64,000 bases of DNA from Klebsiella grimontii (lineage in GTDB: Bacteria > Pseudomonadota > Gammaproteobacteria > Enterobacterales > Enterobacteriaceae). Below the pieces are notes generated by a model that saw nothing but the letters and a program-made list of their open reading frames with translations, was not told where the DNA came from and ran no database searches. Below are positions 36,290 to 44,409 of the stretch, piece by piece. Position 1 is the first letter of the stretch; every line of letters begins with the position of its first letter. The stretch is from the NCBI RefSeq assembly GCF_900200035.1, contig NZ_FZTC01000019.1:248001-312000 (forward strand), given 5' to 3'. Both the position numbers and the translations under genes were made by a program.

Positions 36290-36370
36290 ATGCCCCATCA
36301 TCACTCCCCATTATTGGGAATCGCGGCGACGCCTGTCGTCGCATGGCTGAGTTTACGCGCTCTGCGCGCC

Positions 36371-36386
36371 TGGCATAGACCTTGCA
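36371..36386 (+). promoter_or_regulatory. Sigma-54 promoter of the guanidine operon
   Basis: TGGCAT-N5-TTGCA: GG at 36372-36373 and GC at 36384-36385 are separated by exactly ten bases, the required -24/-12 spacing, and most of TGGCAC-N5-TTGCW is matched. Start of transcription would be near 36397, about 40 bases before the ykkC aptamer. Suggests nitrogen (NtrC) control of guanidine use. Confidence 0.7.
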
Positions 36387-36437
36387 AACTCCTCGTCAGA
36401 AGGCAGCGCAACAGACAATTGAGATAACACAATAGCT

Positions 36438-36570
36438 GGCTAGGGTTCCGGTTCACTCAGGTGAACGTCTGGTCCGAGAGCTGGCGACCTCTGCGAGGTT
36501 ACACGGCGGGACAAAAGCCCGGGAGACAGCAGCACCGTTGGGTGTCGCGCTGCCCCCGTTTCCCGTGCTA
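36438..36570 (+). ncRNA. Guanidine-I (ykkC-yxkD) riboswitch
   Basis: The conserved aptamer parts are present in order: CTAGGGTTCCGG (36440-36451), CTGGTCCGAGAG (36469-36480), the GCTGGCGACC...GAGGT arm, and ACACGGCGGGACAAAAGCCC (36501-36520). This is the guanidinium-binding class I motif. GGGAGAC at the aptamer end can pair with GTTTCCCG at 36558-36565, giving a competing stem before the AGAGG of the first gene. It should therefore turn on expression when guanidinium is bound. Downstream genes are a guanidine transport and degradation set, which supports the call. Confidence 0.92.
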
Positions 36571-36584
36571 ACCAGAGGTCCACC

Positions 36585-37643
36585 ATGAAGACACCGCCGC
36601 TCCTCCGCTCTCTAATTCTGTCGCTGGCGCTGCTGGCCAGCGTCCCATCGTTTGCCGCCGTCAAAAAAGAGTTCAACGTCTGCTGGACTATCTACGCCGG
36701 ATGGATGCCCTGGGGTACCATCAGCAACGAAAAAATCATCGATAAGTGGGCCAGTAAATACGGCATCAAAATCAATATCGTTCAGCTAAACGACTACATC
36801 GAGTCCATCAACCAGTATACCGCGGGCCAGTTTGACGGCTGCACCATGACCAACATGGATGCCCTGACCATTCCGGCGGCGGGCGGCGTTGACACGACGG
36901 CGCTGATTACCGGCAGCTACTCCGACGGCAACGACGGCGTGGTACTGAAGGGGGCGAATAAAAAGCTCAGCGATCTGAAAGGGATGGCGGTGTATCTCCC
37001 GGAGCTTTCGGTATCGCACTACCTGCTGGTTCGCGGCCTGGAAAAAGCCGGACTGCAGGAAAAAGACGTCAAAGTGGTCAATACCTCGGATGCGGATATC
37101 GTCTCGGCCTTTGGCACCAGCGGCGTACGCGCGGCGGTGGCCTGGAATCCGCAGCTTTCGGTTATCAAAAAGACGCCGCAAACCACGGAAGTCTTTAGCT
37201 CTTCGCAGGTTCCCGGCGAGCTGATCGACATGATGGTGGTGAATACTCAGACGCTGAAAGATAACCCGGCGCTGGGCAAAGCCCTGACCGGCGCCTGGTT
37301 CGAGATGATGACCAAAATGCGGGCCGGCGATACCGAGGCGCTAAACGCGATGGCCGCCGACTCCGGCACCGATCTCGCCGGTTACCAGGCGCAGCTAAAA
37401 ACGACCCATCTGTTCTGGACGCCTGCCGACACCCTGACGTTTATCTCCTCGCCGGAGCTGGCCAAAACCATGCAGCGGGTGGCGCAGTTCTCCTTTGATA
37501 AAGGGCTGCTGGGCGAGGGCGCGCAGAGCGCCGACTTTATCGGCATGACCTTCCCCGGCGGCGTCACCGTCGGCGATACCGCGAACAGCAAGCTGCGCTT
37601 TGACGACAGCTATCTGAAGCTGGCCGCGGCGGGCAAGCTGTAA
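36585..37643 (+). CDS. Guanidine/urea-type ABC transporter, periplasmic binding protein
   Basis: 352 aa with signal peptide (cleavage near SFA-AV). SsuA/NMT1-like binding protein of the group found with urea/guanidine carboxylase operons. Visible are FNVCWTIYAGWMPWGTI at the mature start, KWASKYGIKINIVQLNDYIESINQYTAG and SAFGTSGVRAAVAWNPQ. Captures guanidinium (or urea) in the periplasm for the permease and ATPase that follow. First cistron behind the ykkC riboswitch, AGAGG eight bases before ATG. Confidence 0.88.
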   Translation: MKTPPLLRSLILSLALLASVPSFAAVKKEFNVCWTIYAGWMPWGTISNEKIIDKWASKYGIKINIVQLNDYIESINQYTAGQFDGCTMTNMDALTIPAAGGVDTTALITGSYSDGNDGVVLKGANKKLSDLKGMAVYLPELSVSHYLLVRGLEKAGLQEKDVKVVNTSDADIVSAFGTSGVRAAVAWNPQLSVIKKTPQTTEVFSSSQVPGELIDMMVVNTQTLKDNPALGKALTGAWFEMMTKMRAGDTEALNAMAADSGTDLAGYQAQLKTTHLFWTPADTLTFISSPELAKTMQRVAQFSFDKGLLGEGAQSADFIGMTFPGGVTVGDTANSKLRFDDSYLKLAAAGKL

Positions 37644-37667
37644 TGATTGACTCCGGGAGTCCACGCC

Positions 37668-38483
37668 ATGCGCCACATTAACCGCTATCCCCGGCAGGGT
37701 ATGCGCCTGACGCTGATGCTGTTGCCCTTTGTCCTGCTGGTCGCCGCCTGGTTTATCGGCTCGGCGGTGCGGCTGGAAGCCAATCCGCAGGATAAGCTGC
37801 TGCCCGGCCTGTCGCAGATGATCGCGGCCATTGACCGGATGGCGTTCACGCCGGATAAACGCAGCGGTGAGTATCTGCTGTGGGCCGATACGCTGATTAG
37901 CCTGGGCCGCCTTCTGATTGGCCTGACGTTCTCTTCGCTGATTGGCCTGGGCATCGGCATCTCCGCCGGCGTGTTCCCGATGTACCGCGCGGCGCTGTCG
38001 CCGCTGATGACCGTGGTATCGATGATCCCGCCGCTGGCGATCCTGCCGGTGCTGTTTATTGTCTTCGGCCTGGATGAGCTGTCAAAAGTGATGCTCATCG
38101 TCATCGGCATTACGCCGATGCTGGCGCGCGACCTTGAACAGCGGGCGCGGGAAATTCCGGCGGAGCTGTTTATCAAAGCGCAAACCCTCGGCGCCAATAG
38201 CTGGACGGTGGTGCTGCGGGTGGTGCTGCCGCAGCTGCTATCGCGGCTGATCACCTCCCTGCGCCTGCTGCTGGGCTCCGCGTGGCTGTTTTTGATCTCC
38301 GCCGAGGCCATCTCCGCCACCGCCGGGCTCGGCTATCGCATATTCCTCGTTCGCCGCTATATGGCGATGGACGTGATTATTCCTTACGTCATCTGGATAA
38401 CGCTGCTGGCGTGGCTGATGGATCTGGCTCTGCGCCAGCTGCACAAAGCCTGTTTCCCGTGGGCGGAAGGAGGTCGGGCATGA
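37668..38483 (+). CDS. Guanidine/urea-type ABC transporter permease
   Basis: 271 aa from the ATG at 37668 (GGGAG eight bases upstream; a TTG at 37647 has none). About six hydrophobic helices, with the cytoplasmic EAA loop ELFIKAQTLGANSWTVVLRVVLPQLLSRLI. SsuC/TauC-type family. Its stop overlaps the ATPase start by four bases (ATGA). Inner membrane. Confidence 0.88.
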   Translation: MRHINRYPRQGMRLTLMLLPFVLLVAAWFIGSAVRLEANPQDKLLPGLSQMIAAIDRMAFTPDKRSGEYLLWADTLISLGRLLIGLTFSSLIGLGIGISAGVFPMYRAALSPLMTVVSMIPPLAILPVLFIVFGLDELSKVMLIVIGITPMLARDLEQRAREIPAELFIKAQTLGANSWTVVLRVVLPQLLSRLITSLRLLLGSAWLFLISAEAISATAGLGYRIFLVRRYMAMDVIIPYVIWITLLAWLMDLALRQLHKACFPWAEGGRA

Positions 38484-39256
38484 GTTTTATCGACATCAAA
38501 AATATCTGGCAGGAGTATGGCGATCACGTGGTGCTGGAGCGCATCAATTTGCAGGTGAAAGAGGGTGAGTTCTGTTCGATGGTCGGCGCGTCCGGCTGCG
38601 GCAAATCAACCTTTTTACGTCTGCTGCTCGGCCAGGAAAAGCCGACTCGCGGCGAAATCACTCTCGACGGCCAGCCGCTGGCGGCGGAGCCGGACCGCAG
38701 CCGCGGCGTGGTGTTTCAGCGTTATTCGGTTTTCCCGCATCTCAACGTGCTGGATAACGTCGCCATAGGTCTTGAACTTCCGGCGTCACCGCTGTTTGGC
38801 CGGCTGTTTGCCGGCAGGAAACGCGACGCCCGCGAACGGGCGCGGCGGATGCTGGAGAAAGTCGGGCTGGGGCACGCGCTGGATAAATACCCGGCGCAGC
38901 TCTCCGGCGGGATGCAGCAGAGGCTGGCGATTGCCCAGGCGTTCGTGATGCAGCCGCGCGTGCTGCTGCTCGATGAACCCTTCGGCGCGCTGGACCCTGG
39001 GATCCGCAAGGATATGCACGGGCTGCTGCTCCAGCTATGGAGCGAAACCCGGATGACGGTTTTTATGGTCACCCACGACCTTGCGGAAGGCTTCAACCTT
39101 GGCACCCGGCTGCTGGTTTTCGACAAAGTGCGCATTGATCCGCAGGCGCCCAACGCCTGGGGGGCGCGCATTACCTACGATATCCCGCTCAATGAAGCGC
39201 GGATGTCGCAGCTGACGACCGGCAGCGACAATAACGTTTACGCATTAAGGAGATAG
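38480..39256 (+). CDS. Guanidine/urea-type ABC transporter ATPase
   Basis: 258 aa from ATG 38480 (an upstream frame continues but AGGAGG lies just before this ATG). Walker A GASGCGKST, Q-loop VVFQRYSVF, signature LSGGMQQRLAIAQA, Walker B VLLLDEPFGALD, H-loop MVTHDL. It powers the importer with the two genes before it. A C-terminal extension of about 40 residues (ITYDIPLNEARMSQL) is typical of the urea/guanidine branch. Confidence 0.9.
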   Translation: MSFIDIKNIWQEYGDHVVLERINLQVKEGEFCSMVGASGCGKSTFLRLLLGQEKPTRGEITLDGQPLAAEPDRSRGVVFQRYSVFPHLNVLDNVAIGLELPASPLFGRLFAGRKRDARERARRMLEKVGLGHALDKYPAQLSGGMQQRLAIAQAFVMQPRVLLLDEPFGALDPGIRKDMHGLLLQLWSETRMTVFMVTHDLAEGFNLGTRLLVFDKVRIDPQAPNAWGARITYDIPLNEARMSQLTTGSDNNVYALRR

Positions 39257-39260
39257 TTTG

Positions 39261-39989
39261 ATGACCGCACTTTTTCACTCCTCCCCCAGCCTGCGCGAAG
39301 AGCGGCTCCCCGGCGGGGCGCACACCTCGTTAATTTTGCGCAAAGGGCAAATTCTGCGCCTGACCGATATCGACGGCGGGGCCAACGTCAGCATGATGAT
39401 GCTTAATCCCCACGAGAAGAGCGAGCGTCTGAATCTGCCGGACACCCTCAAGGGCCAGCATACCGCGCGCCTGACCGCCGGACACTGTTTCTACTCCGAT
39501 ATGGGGCGCGTCCTGGCCGGGATCGTTGCCGACAGCTGCGGCTGGCACGACCCGTTCGGCGGGGTGCTCAACGCCGATGAGACGCGTGAAAAATATGGCG
39601 CAGGACGCTACCAGGAGCTGCGCAACGGCTTCTATCGCAACGGCGTCGATAACCTGCTGGTCGAGATGGGCAAGTGGGATCTGGGCCTGGAAGACCTGCT
39701 GATGGTGGTTAACTTCTTCAGCAAAGTGACCGTCGATGAGGACGGCAGTTTCCGCTTTATCCCCGGCAACAGCCGCGCCGGAGATTACGTTGAGCTGTTT
39801 GCGCCGATGGATGTCCTCATGGTACTGACCGCGCTGCCGCATCCCCAGGACCCGGCCGCGGAATACGCCCCGCGGCCAATTCAGCTTAGCTGGTATCAGG
39901 CCGACGATGCGCAGGCGACCGCGGAAGCGCTCTTTACTCGCGATGAAAACCAGCGCGCGTTCCTCAACACCCAACTTTTTGCCCTGTAA
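39261..39989 (+). CDS. cgdA: Carboxyguanidine deiminase subunit (DUF1989, UAAP1)
   Basis: 242 aa from ATG 39261 (a TTG at 39258 is also open; AAGGAG lies eight bases before the ATG). DUF1989 family, formerly urea-amidolyase-associated protein 1. In Pseudomonas the two DUF1989 proteins form carboxyguanidine deiminase, hydrolysing carboxyguanidine to allophanate and ammonia. Visible are the [20 protein letters not shown] segment with Cys and His, and [15 protein letters not shown]. Assignment as subunit A follows operon order. Confidence 0.85.
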   Translation: MTALFHSSPSLREERLPGGAHTSLILRKGQILRLTDIDGGANVSMMMLNPHEKSERLNLPDTLKGQHTARLTAGHCFYSDMGRVLAGIVADSCGWHDPFGGVLNADETREKYGAGRYQELRNGFYRNGVDNLLVEMGKWDLGLEDLLMVVNFFSKVTVDEDGSFRFIPGNSRAGDYVELFAPMDVLMVLTALPHPQDPAAEYAPRPIQLSWYQADDAQATAEALFTRDENQRAFLNTQLFAL

Positions 39990-39999
39990 GGAGGCTGCG

Positions 40000-40635
40000 A
40001 TGCGTCTTATCACCAGTAACCGTCGTCCTGAAGATGCCGTCTATCGCCATGTGATCCCGGCAGGGGAACCCTGGCTGTTTGAGGTACAAAAAGGGCAAAC
40101 CCTGCGCCTGCTAGACCTCGAAGGCAACCAGGCCATCGATACTCTGTTTTACAACGCCGATAACCCCCGCGAACGCTACGATCCGCAGCGCACGCTGCGC
40201 CGCCAGGGCAATGCCTATCTGACCACCGGCAGCGTGCTCTATTCCAATCTGGGCAATCCGCTGCTGACCATCGTTGCTGATACCTGCGGTCGCCACGATA
40301 CCCTCGGCGGCGCCTGCGCCCAGGAGAGCAACACCGTGCGCTACGCCCAGGATAAACGCTATATGCACAGCTGCCGGGATAATTTCCTTTGCGCCTGCCT
40401 GCACGATGGTCGCCTGCACAAGCGCGATATCGGCGCCAACATCAACTTTTTTATGAACGTCCCGGTCACCCCGGAAGGCGGTCTGACCTTTGAGGACGGC
40501 ATATCGGCGGCGGGGAAATACGTTGAGCTGCGCGCCGAGTGCAGCGCCGTGGTGCTGATTTCCAACTGTCCGCAGTTGAACAATCCCTGCAACGGCTGGA
40601 ACCCCACGCCCGCCGAGGTGCTGGTATGGAACTGA
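40000..40635 (+). CDS. cgdB: Carboxyguanidine deiminase subunit (DUF1989, UAAP2)
   Basis: 211 aa from ATG 40000 (AAGGAGG seven bases upstream). Second DUF1989 protein of the pair, with [41 protein letters not shown] and [15 protein letters not shown]. It would act with the preceding gene in deiminating carboxyguanidine. Several conserved cysteines and the His in GRHD are candidates for metal binding. Its 3' end overlaps a small reading frame. Confidence 0.85.
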   Translation: MRLITSNRRPEDAVYRHVIPAGEPWLFEVQKGQTLRLLDLEGNQAIDTLFYNADNPRERYDPQRTLRRQGNAYLTTGSVLYSNLGNPLLTIVADTCGRHDTLGGACAQESNTVRYAQDKRYMHSCRDNFLCACLHDGRLHKRDIGANINFFMNVPVTPEGGLTFEDGISAAGKYVELRAECSAVVLISNCPQLNNPCNGWNPTPAEVLVWN

Positions 40636-40724
40636 CCCGCTGGCAGCGCTGGCGCCTGTTGGCCTTTCGGCTCTTCGCCGTCCGCGCCGATCGCCTGAAC
40701 AGTACGCCGACGCGCAAACCTTAA
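40626..40724 (+). CDS. Possible 32-aa basic peptide inside the guanidine operon
   Basis: ORF from ATG 40626 to TAA 40724, starting ten bases before the cgdB stop codon in another frame. It is strongly basic ([17 protein letters not shown] start, eight Arg). Coupled translation is possible, although there is no clear Shine-Dalgarno. It fills the space between cgdB and the second riboswitch. Could be a chance frame; conservation in other strains would decide. Confidence 0.35.
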   Translation: MELTRWQRWRLLAFRLFAVRADRLNSTPTRKP

Positions 40725-40730
40725 GCGCCG

Positions 40731-40784
40731 GTTCACCCCGGGGACGACCTCAGGGGAACATCGAATTTTTGCGGGACGACCCGC
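40731..40784 (+). ncRNA. Guanidine-II (mini-ykkC) riboswitch inside the operon
   Basis: Two hairpins with the diagnostic ACGR terminal loops: GGGG-ACGA-CCTC (40740-40751, one G-U pair, inside an outer CCCC/GGGG stem) and GCGGG-ACGA-CCCGC (40771-40784). They are linked by an A/U-rich spacer. It ends 19 bases before the carboxylase start. Guanidine-II switches act on translation by freeing the ribosome site; GTGAGTTCC before the start can pair with GGAAC at 40755-40759. Confidence 0.85.
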
Positions 40785-40803
40785 GACCCTGTGAGTTCCG
40801 CTT

Positions 40804-43800
40804 ATGTTTGATACCTTACTGATTGCCAACCGCGGCGCGATTGCCTGCCGCATTCTGCGCACCCTGCGCGCGATGCAGGTGAAGGGCGTCGCCGTTTATT
40901 CCGAAGCCGACCTGAGCAGTCTGCATATCCGCGACGCCGATGAAGCCCTCAGCCTCGGCGACGGCCCGGCGGCGCAAACCTATCTGGCCACGGAGAAGAT
41001 CATTGCCGCCGCGCAGCAGAGCGGCGCCCGGGCGATCCACCCCGGCTACGGCTTTCTGTCGGAGAACGCGGCCTTCGCCGAGGCCTGCGAAGCGGCGGGG
41101 CTGGCCTTTGTCGGCCCAACCCCGCGGCAGCTGCGCGTCTTCGGCCTGAAGCATACCGCGCGCGCCTTAGCCAAAGCCGAGGGCGTGCCGCTGCTGGAGG
41201 GCAGCGAACTGCTGGCCGACAGCGACGAAGCCTGCCGGGCGGCTGAGGCGGTGGGCTATCCGGTGATGCTTAAAAGCACCGCCGGCGGCGGCGGGATCGG
41301 CATGCGCGTCTGCCGCGACGCTCGTGAGCTGACGGAGGCGTTCGCCACGGTGCAGCGGCTGGGGCAAAACAACTTCAGCGACGCCGGCGTATTTCTCGAA
41401 AAATATATCGAACGCGCCCGCCATCTGGAGGTGCAAATCTTCGGCGACGGGCGGGGGGACGTTATCGCCCTCGGGGTGCGCGACTGTTCGGTACAGCGGC
41501 GTAACCAGAAAGTGATTGAAGAGACGCCCGCGCCGAATCTGCCGGAAGGCACCGCGCAGGCGCTATGCGCGGCGGCTATCGCGCTGGGTAAAGCGGTGAG
41601 CTACCGCAGCGCCGGCACGGTGGAGTTCGTCTATGACAGCACGGCGCGGCAGTTTTATTTCCTCGAAGTGAATACCCGGCTTCAGGTTGAACACGGCGTC
41701 ACCGAGCAGGTGTGGGGCGTTGATCTGGTGCGCTGGATGATTGAGCTGGCGGCGGGCGATTTACCCCGGCTAGACGTGCTGGCCGCCGGGTTACGGCCTC
41801 AGGGGCATGCTATTCAGGCGCGGCTTTACGCCGAGGATCCGGGACGGCAGTTTCAGCCGTCTCCCGGACTGCTAACGGAAGCCATCTTTCCACCGGCGGA
41901 CGGCGCCGCCCTGCGTATCGACCGCTGGGTGGAAGCCGGCTGCGAAGTGCCGCCGTTTTTCGACCCGATGCTGGCGAAAACGATCGCCTGGCGCCCCAGC
42001 CGCGATGAGGCTATCGCCGGCCTGGCGCAGGCGCTGGCGGAGACCCGCCTGTACGGCGTAGAAACCAACCGCCTGTACCTGCTGCAAATTCTTGGCTTTG
42101 CGCCGTTTACCGAAGGCGAGCCCTGGACCCGCTGCCTTGAGCAGCTGCGCTACCGGGCGGCCACCGTGGAGGTGCTGAGCGCCGGGACCCAGACCAGCGT
42201 GCAGGACTATCCGGGACGTCTCGGGTACTGGGCGGTGGGCGTACCGCCGTCGGGGCCGATGGACGATCGCGCCCTGCGTCTCGGCAACCGTCTGCTGGGT
42301 AATGCCGAGGGAGAGGCCGCGCTGGAAATCACCCTCAACGGGCCGACCCTGAAATTTAATACCGACGTTCAGGCGGTGGTGTGCGGCGCGCCGCTGGCGG
42401 TGACGCTCGATGGCGTTGACCAGCCGCTGGACCGCGTTTTTACCATTCCGGCGGGGGCGACGCTGAAGCTTGGCGCGATAAGCGGCGCAGGGGTCAGAAG
42501 CTATCTCTGCCTGAGCGGCGGTATTCAGGTGCCGGACTATTTGGGCAGTAAAAGCACCTTTACCCTCGGTCAGTTTGGCGGCCACGGCGGACGGGCGCTG
42601 CGCGGCGGCGACGTGCTGCATCTGGCGCCGCGCGCCGCCGCCAGAGTCGGGGATCAACTGCCCGCCGCGCTCCGCACGACGCTTGCGCAGGTACGGACGC
42701 TGCGGGTGATTTATGGCCCCCACGGCGCGCCGGAGTTTTTTACGCCGGCGTATATCGCGACTTTTTTCGCCACCGACTGGGAGGTTCATTTTAACTCCAG
42801 CCGCACCGGCGTGCGCCTGATTGGACCCAAGCCGCTGTGGGCCCGCGACAGCGGCGGCGAAGCGGGACTGCATCCGTCGAATATTCACGATAATCCTTAC
42901 GCGGTGGGCGCGGTCGATTTTACCGGCGATATGCCGGTGATCCTCGGGCCGGACGGGCCGAGCCTCGGCGGTTTCGTCTGTCCGGTCACCGTTATTGAAG
43001 CCGACCTCTGGCAATTAGGCCAGCTCAAGGCCGGGGACAAAGTACGTTTCGTGGCGGTAGATTTACCCACCGCCCGGCGGCTGGCGCAAGGGCGGCGCGC
43101 CGAGCTGGCGACCCTAAGTCACCAGGCGATAACCTGGCAGCCCGCGCCCCTGACGTCGCCTGTCGTCATGACCTGCGGCGAGGCGGATAAACGCCTGGTG
43201 GCGCGCCTTTCCGGCGATACCCACCTGCTGCTGGAAGCCGGGGAGCCGGAGCTGGATCTGGTGCTGCGTTTCCGCATTCATGCCCTGATGCAGGCCCTGG
43301 AGGCGCAATCCGCAGAAGGCGTGATTGATATCACGCCGGGGATCCGCTCGCTGCAAATCCATTTCCAGCCGGAAACCCTGCCCCTGGAGACGCTGCTGGC
43401 CCGGGTGCGCGGCGAGTGGTCCACGGTTTGCCTGAGCGACGATCTGCAGGTGCCGACGCGCGTGGTGCATCTGCCGCTCTCCTGGGACGACCCGGCCTGC
43501 CGCAAGGCGATCGATAAATACATGACCACCGTGCGCCAGGACGCGCCGTGGTGCCCGAGCAACCTTGAGTTTATCCGCCGGATTAACGATCTGCCTGACG
43601 AGCAGGCGGTATGGAATACGGTGTTTGACGCCAGCTATCTGGTCATGGGGCTGGGCGATGTTTATCTCGGCGCGCCGGTGGCGACGCCGCTCGACCCGCG
43701 CCATCGCCTGGTCACTACCAAGTACAACCCGGCGCGCACCTGGACGGCGGAAAACTCGGTCGGCATCGGCGGGGCCTATCTGTGCGTCTACGGCATGGAG

Positions 43801-44409
43801 GGACCCGGCGGCTATCAGTTCGTTGGCCGGACCTTGCAAATGTGGAATCGCTACCACGACGTGGCGGATTTTGCCGGCAAACCCTGGCTGCTGCGTTTCT
43901 TCGACCAATTGCGTTTCTATCCGGTTTCGGCCGAAGAGCTGCTGCAAATTCGCCGCGATTTTCCGCTCGGACGCTACCCGCTGCGCATTGAGAACAGCAC
44001 GCTGCGGCTGGCGGAATACCAGCAGTTTCTCCACCGCGAAGCGCACAGCATCGGCGCGTTTCGCGAGCATCAGCAGCGGGCGTTTAACGCCGAACGCGAT
44101 CGCTGGATAGCCAGCGGCCAGGCCCATTTCGACAGCCAGGAGGGCGCCGTGGATGAGGGTGGCGACGCGCCGCTGCGTCAGGGCGAGCAGGGGGTGGAGA
44201 GCCCGATTTCCGGCAACTTATGGCAGGTACAAACCGCGGCAGGCAGTCGGGTTCGCGCGGGGGATGTGCTGGTCGTTCTGGAGTCGATGAAGATGGAGAT
44301 CCCGCTGCTGGCCCCCTGCGACGGCATTATCCAGCAGGTTCACGTGCAGCCGGGCAGCGCGGTGCGCGCCGGGCAGCGGGTGGCGGTGATTATTGAGGAG
44401 AAGGCATGA
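40804..44409 (+). CDS. Biotin-dependent guanidine/urea carboxylase
   Basis: 1201 aa. Domain order: biotin carboxylase (about 1-450; STAGGGGIGMRVC and EVNTRLQVEHGVTE), a KipA-like domain (about 455-770; AGTQTSVQDYPGRLGYWAVG), a KipI-like domain (about 790-990), the carboxyltransferase remainder and a biotinyl domain with Lys1163 in LESMKMEIP. It carboxylates guanidine (or urea) with bicarbonate and ATP. Linked DUF1989 genes and guanidine riboswitches favour guanidine. Weak start context (no good Shine-Dalgarno) fits translational control by the mini-ykkC element just upstream. Coupled to the next gene by a four-base overlap. Confidence 0.92.
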   Translation: MFDTLLIANRGAIACRILRTLRAMQVKGVAVYSEADLSSLHIRDADEALSLGDGPAAQTYLATEKIIAAAQQSGARAIHPGYGFLSENAAFAEACEAAGLAFVGPTPRQLRVFGLKHTARALAKAEGVPLLEGSELLADSDEACRAAEAVGYPVMLKSTAGGGGIGMRVCRDARELTEAFATVQRLGQNNFSDAGVFLEKYIERARHLEVQIFGDGRGDVIALGVRDCSVQRRNQKVIEETPAPNLPEGTAQALCAAAIALGKAVSYRSAGTVEFVYDSTARQFYFLEVNTRLQVEHGVTEQVWGVDLVRWMIELAAGDLPRLDVLAAGLRPQGHAIQARLYAEDPGRQFQPSPGLLTEAIFPPADGAALRIDRWVEAGCEVPPFFDPMLAKTIAWRPSRDEAIAGLAQALAETRLYGVETNRLYLLQILGFAPFTEGEPWTRCLEQLRYRAATVEVLSAGTQTSVQDYPGRLGYWAVGVPPSGPMDDRALRLGNRLLGNAEGEAALEITLNGPTLKFNTDVQAVVCGAPLAVTLDGVDQPLDRVFTIPAGATLKLGAISGAGVRSYLCLSGGIQVPDYLGSKSTFTLGQFGGHGGRALRGGDVLHLAPRAAARVGDQLPAALRTTLAQVRTLRVIYGPHGAPEFFTPAYIATFFATDWEVHFNSSRTGVRLIGPKPLWARDSGGEAGLHPSNIHDNPYAVGAVDFTGDMPVILGPDGPSLGGFVCPVTVIEADLWQLGQLKAGDKVRFVAVDLPTARRLAQGRRAELATLSHQAITWQPAPLTSPVVMTCGEADKRLVARLSGDTHLLLEAGEPELDLVLRFRIHALMQALEAQSAEGVIDITPGIRSLQIHFQPETLPLETLLARVRGEWSTVCLSDDLQVPTRVVHLPLSWDDPACRKAIDKYMTTVRQDAPWCPSNLEFIRRINDLPDEQAVWNTVFDASYLVMGLGDVYLGAPVATPLDPRHRLVTTKYNPARTWTAENSVGIGGAYLCVYGMEGPGGYQFVGRTLQMWNRYHDVADFAGKPWLLRFFDQLRFYPVSAEELLQIRRDFPLGRYPLRIENSTLRLAEYQQFLHREAHSIGAFREHQQRAFNAERDRWIASGQAHFDSQEGAVDEGGDAPLRQGEQGVESPISGNLWQVQTAAGSRVRAGDVLVVLESMKMEIPLLAPCDGIIQQVHVQPGSAVRAGQRVAVIIEEKA

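Noticed and set aside
41872-44127. Two long minus-strand ORFs (about 380 and 337 codons) opposite the carboxylase.
   Set aside because: Arg/Gln/His-rich antisense frames produced by the third-position GC bias of the real gene.
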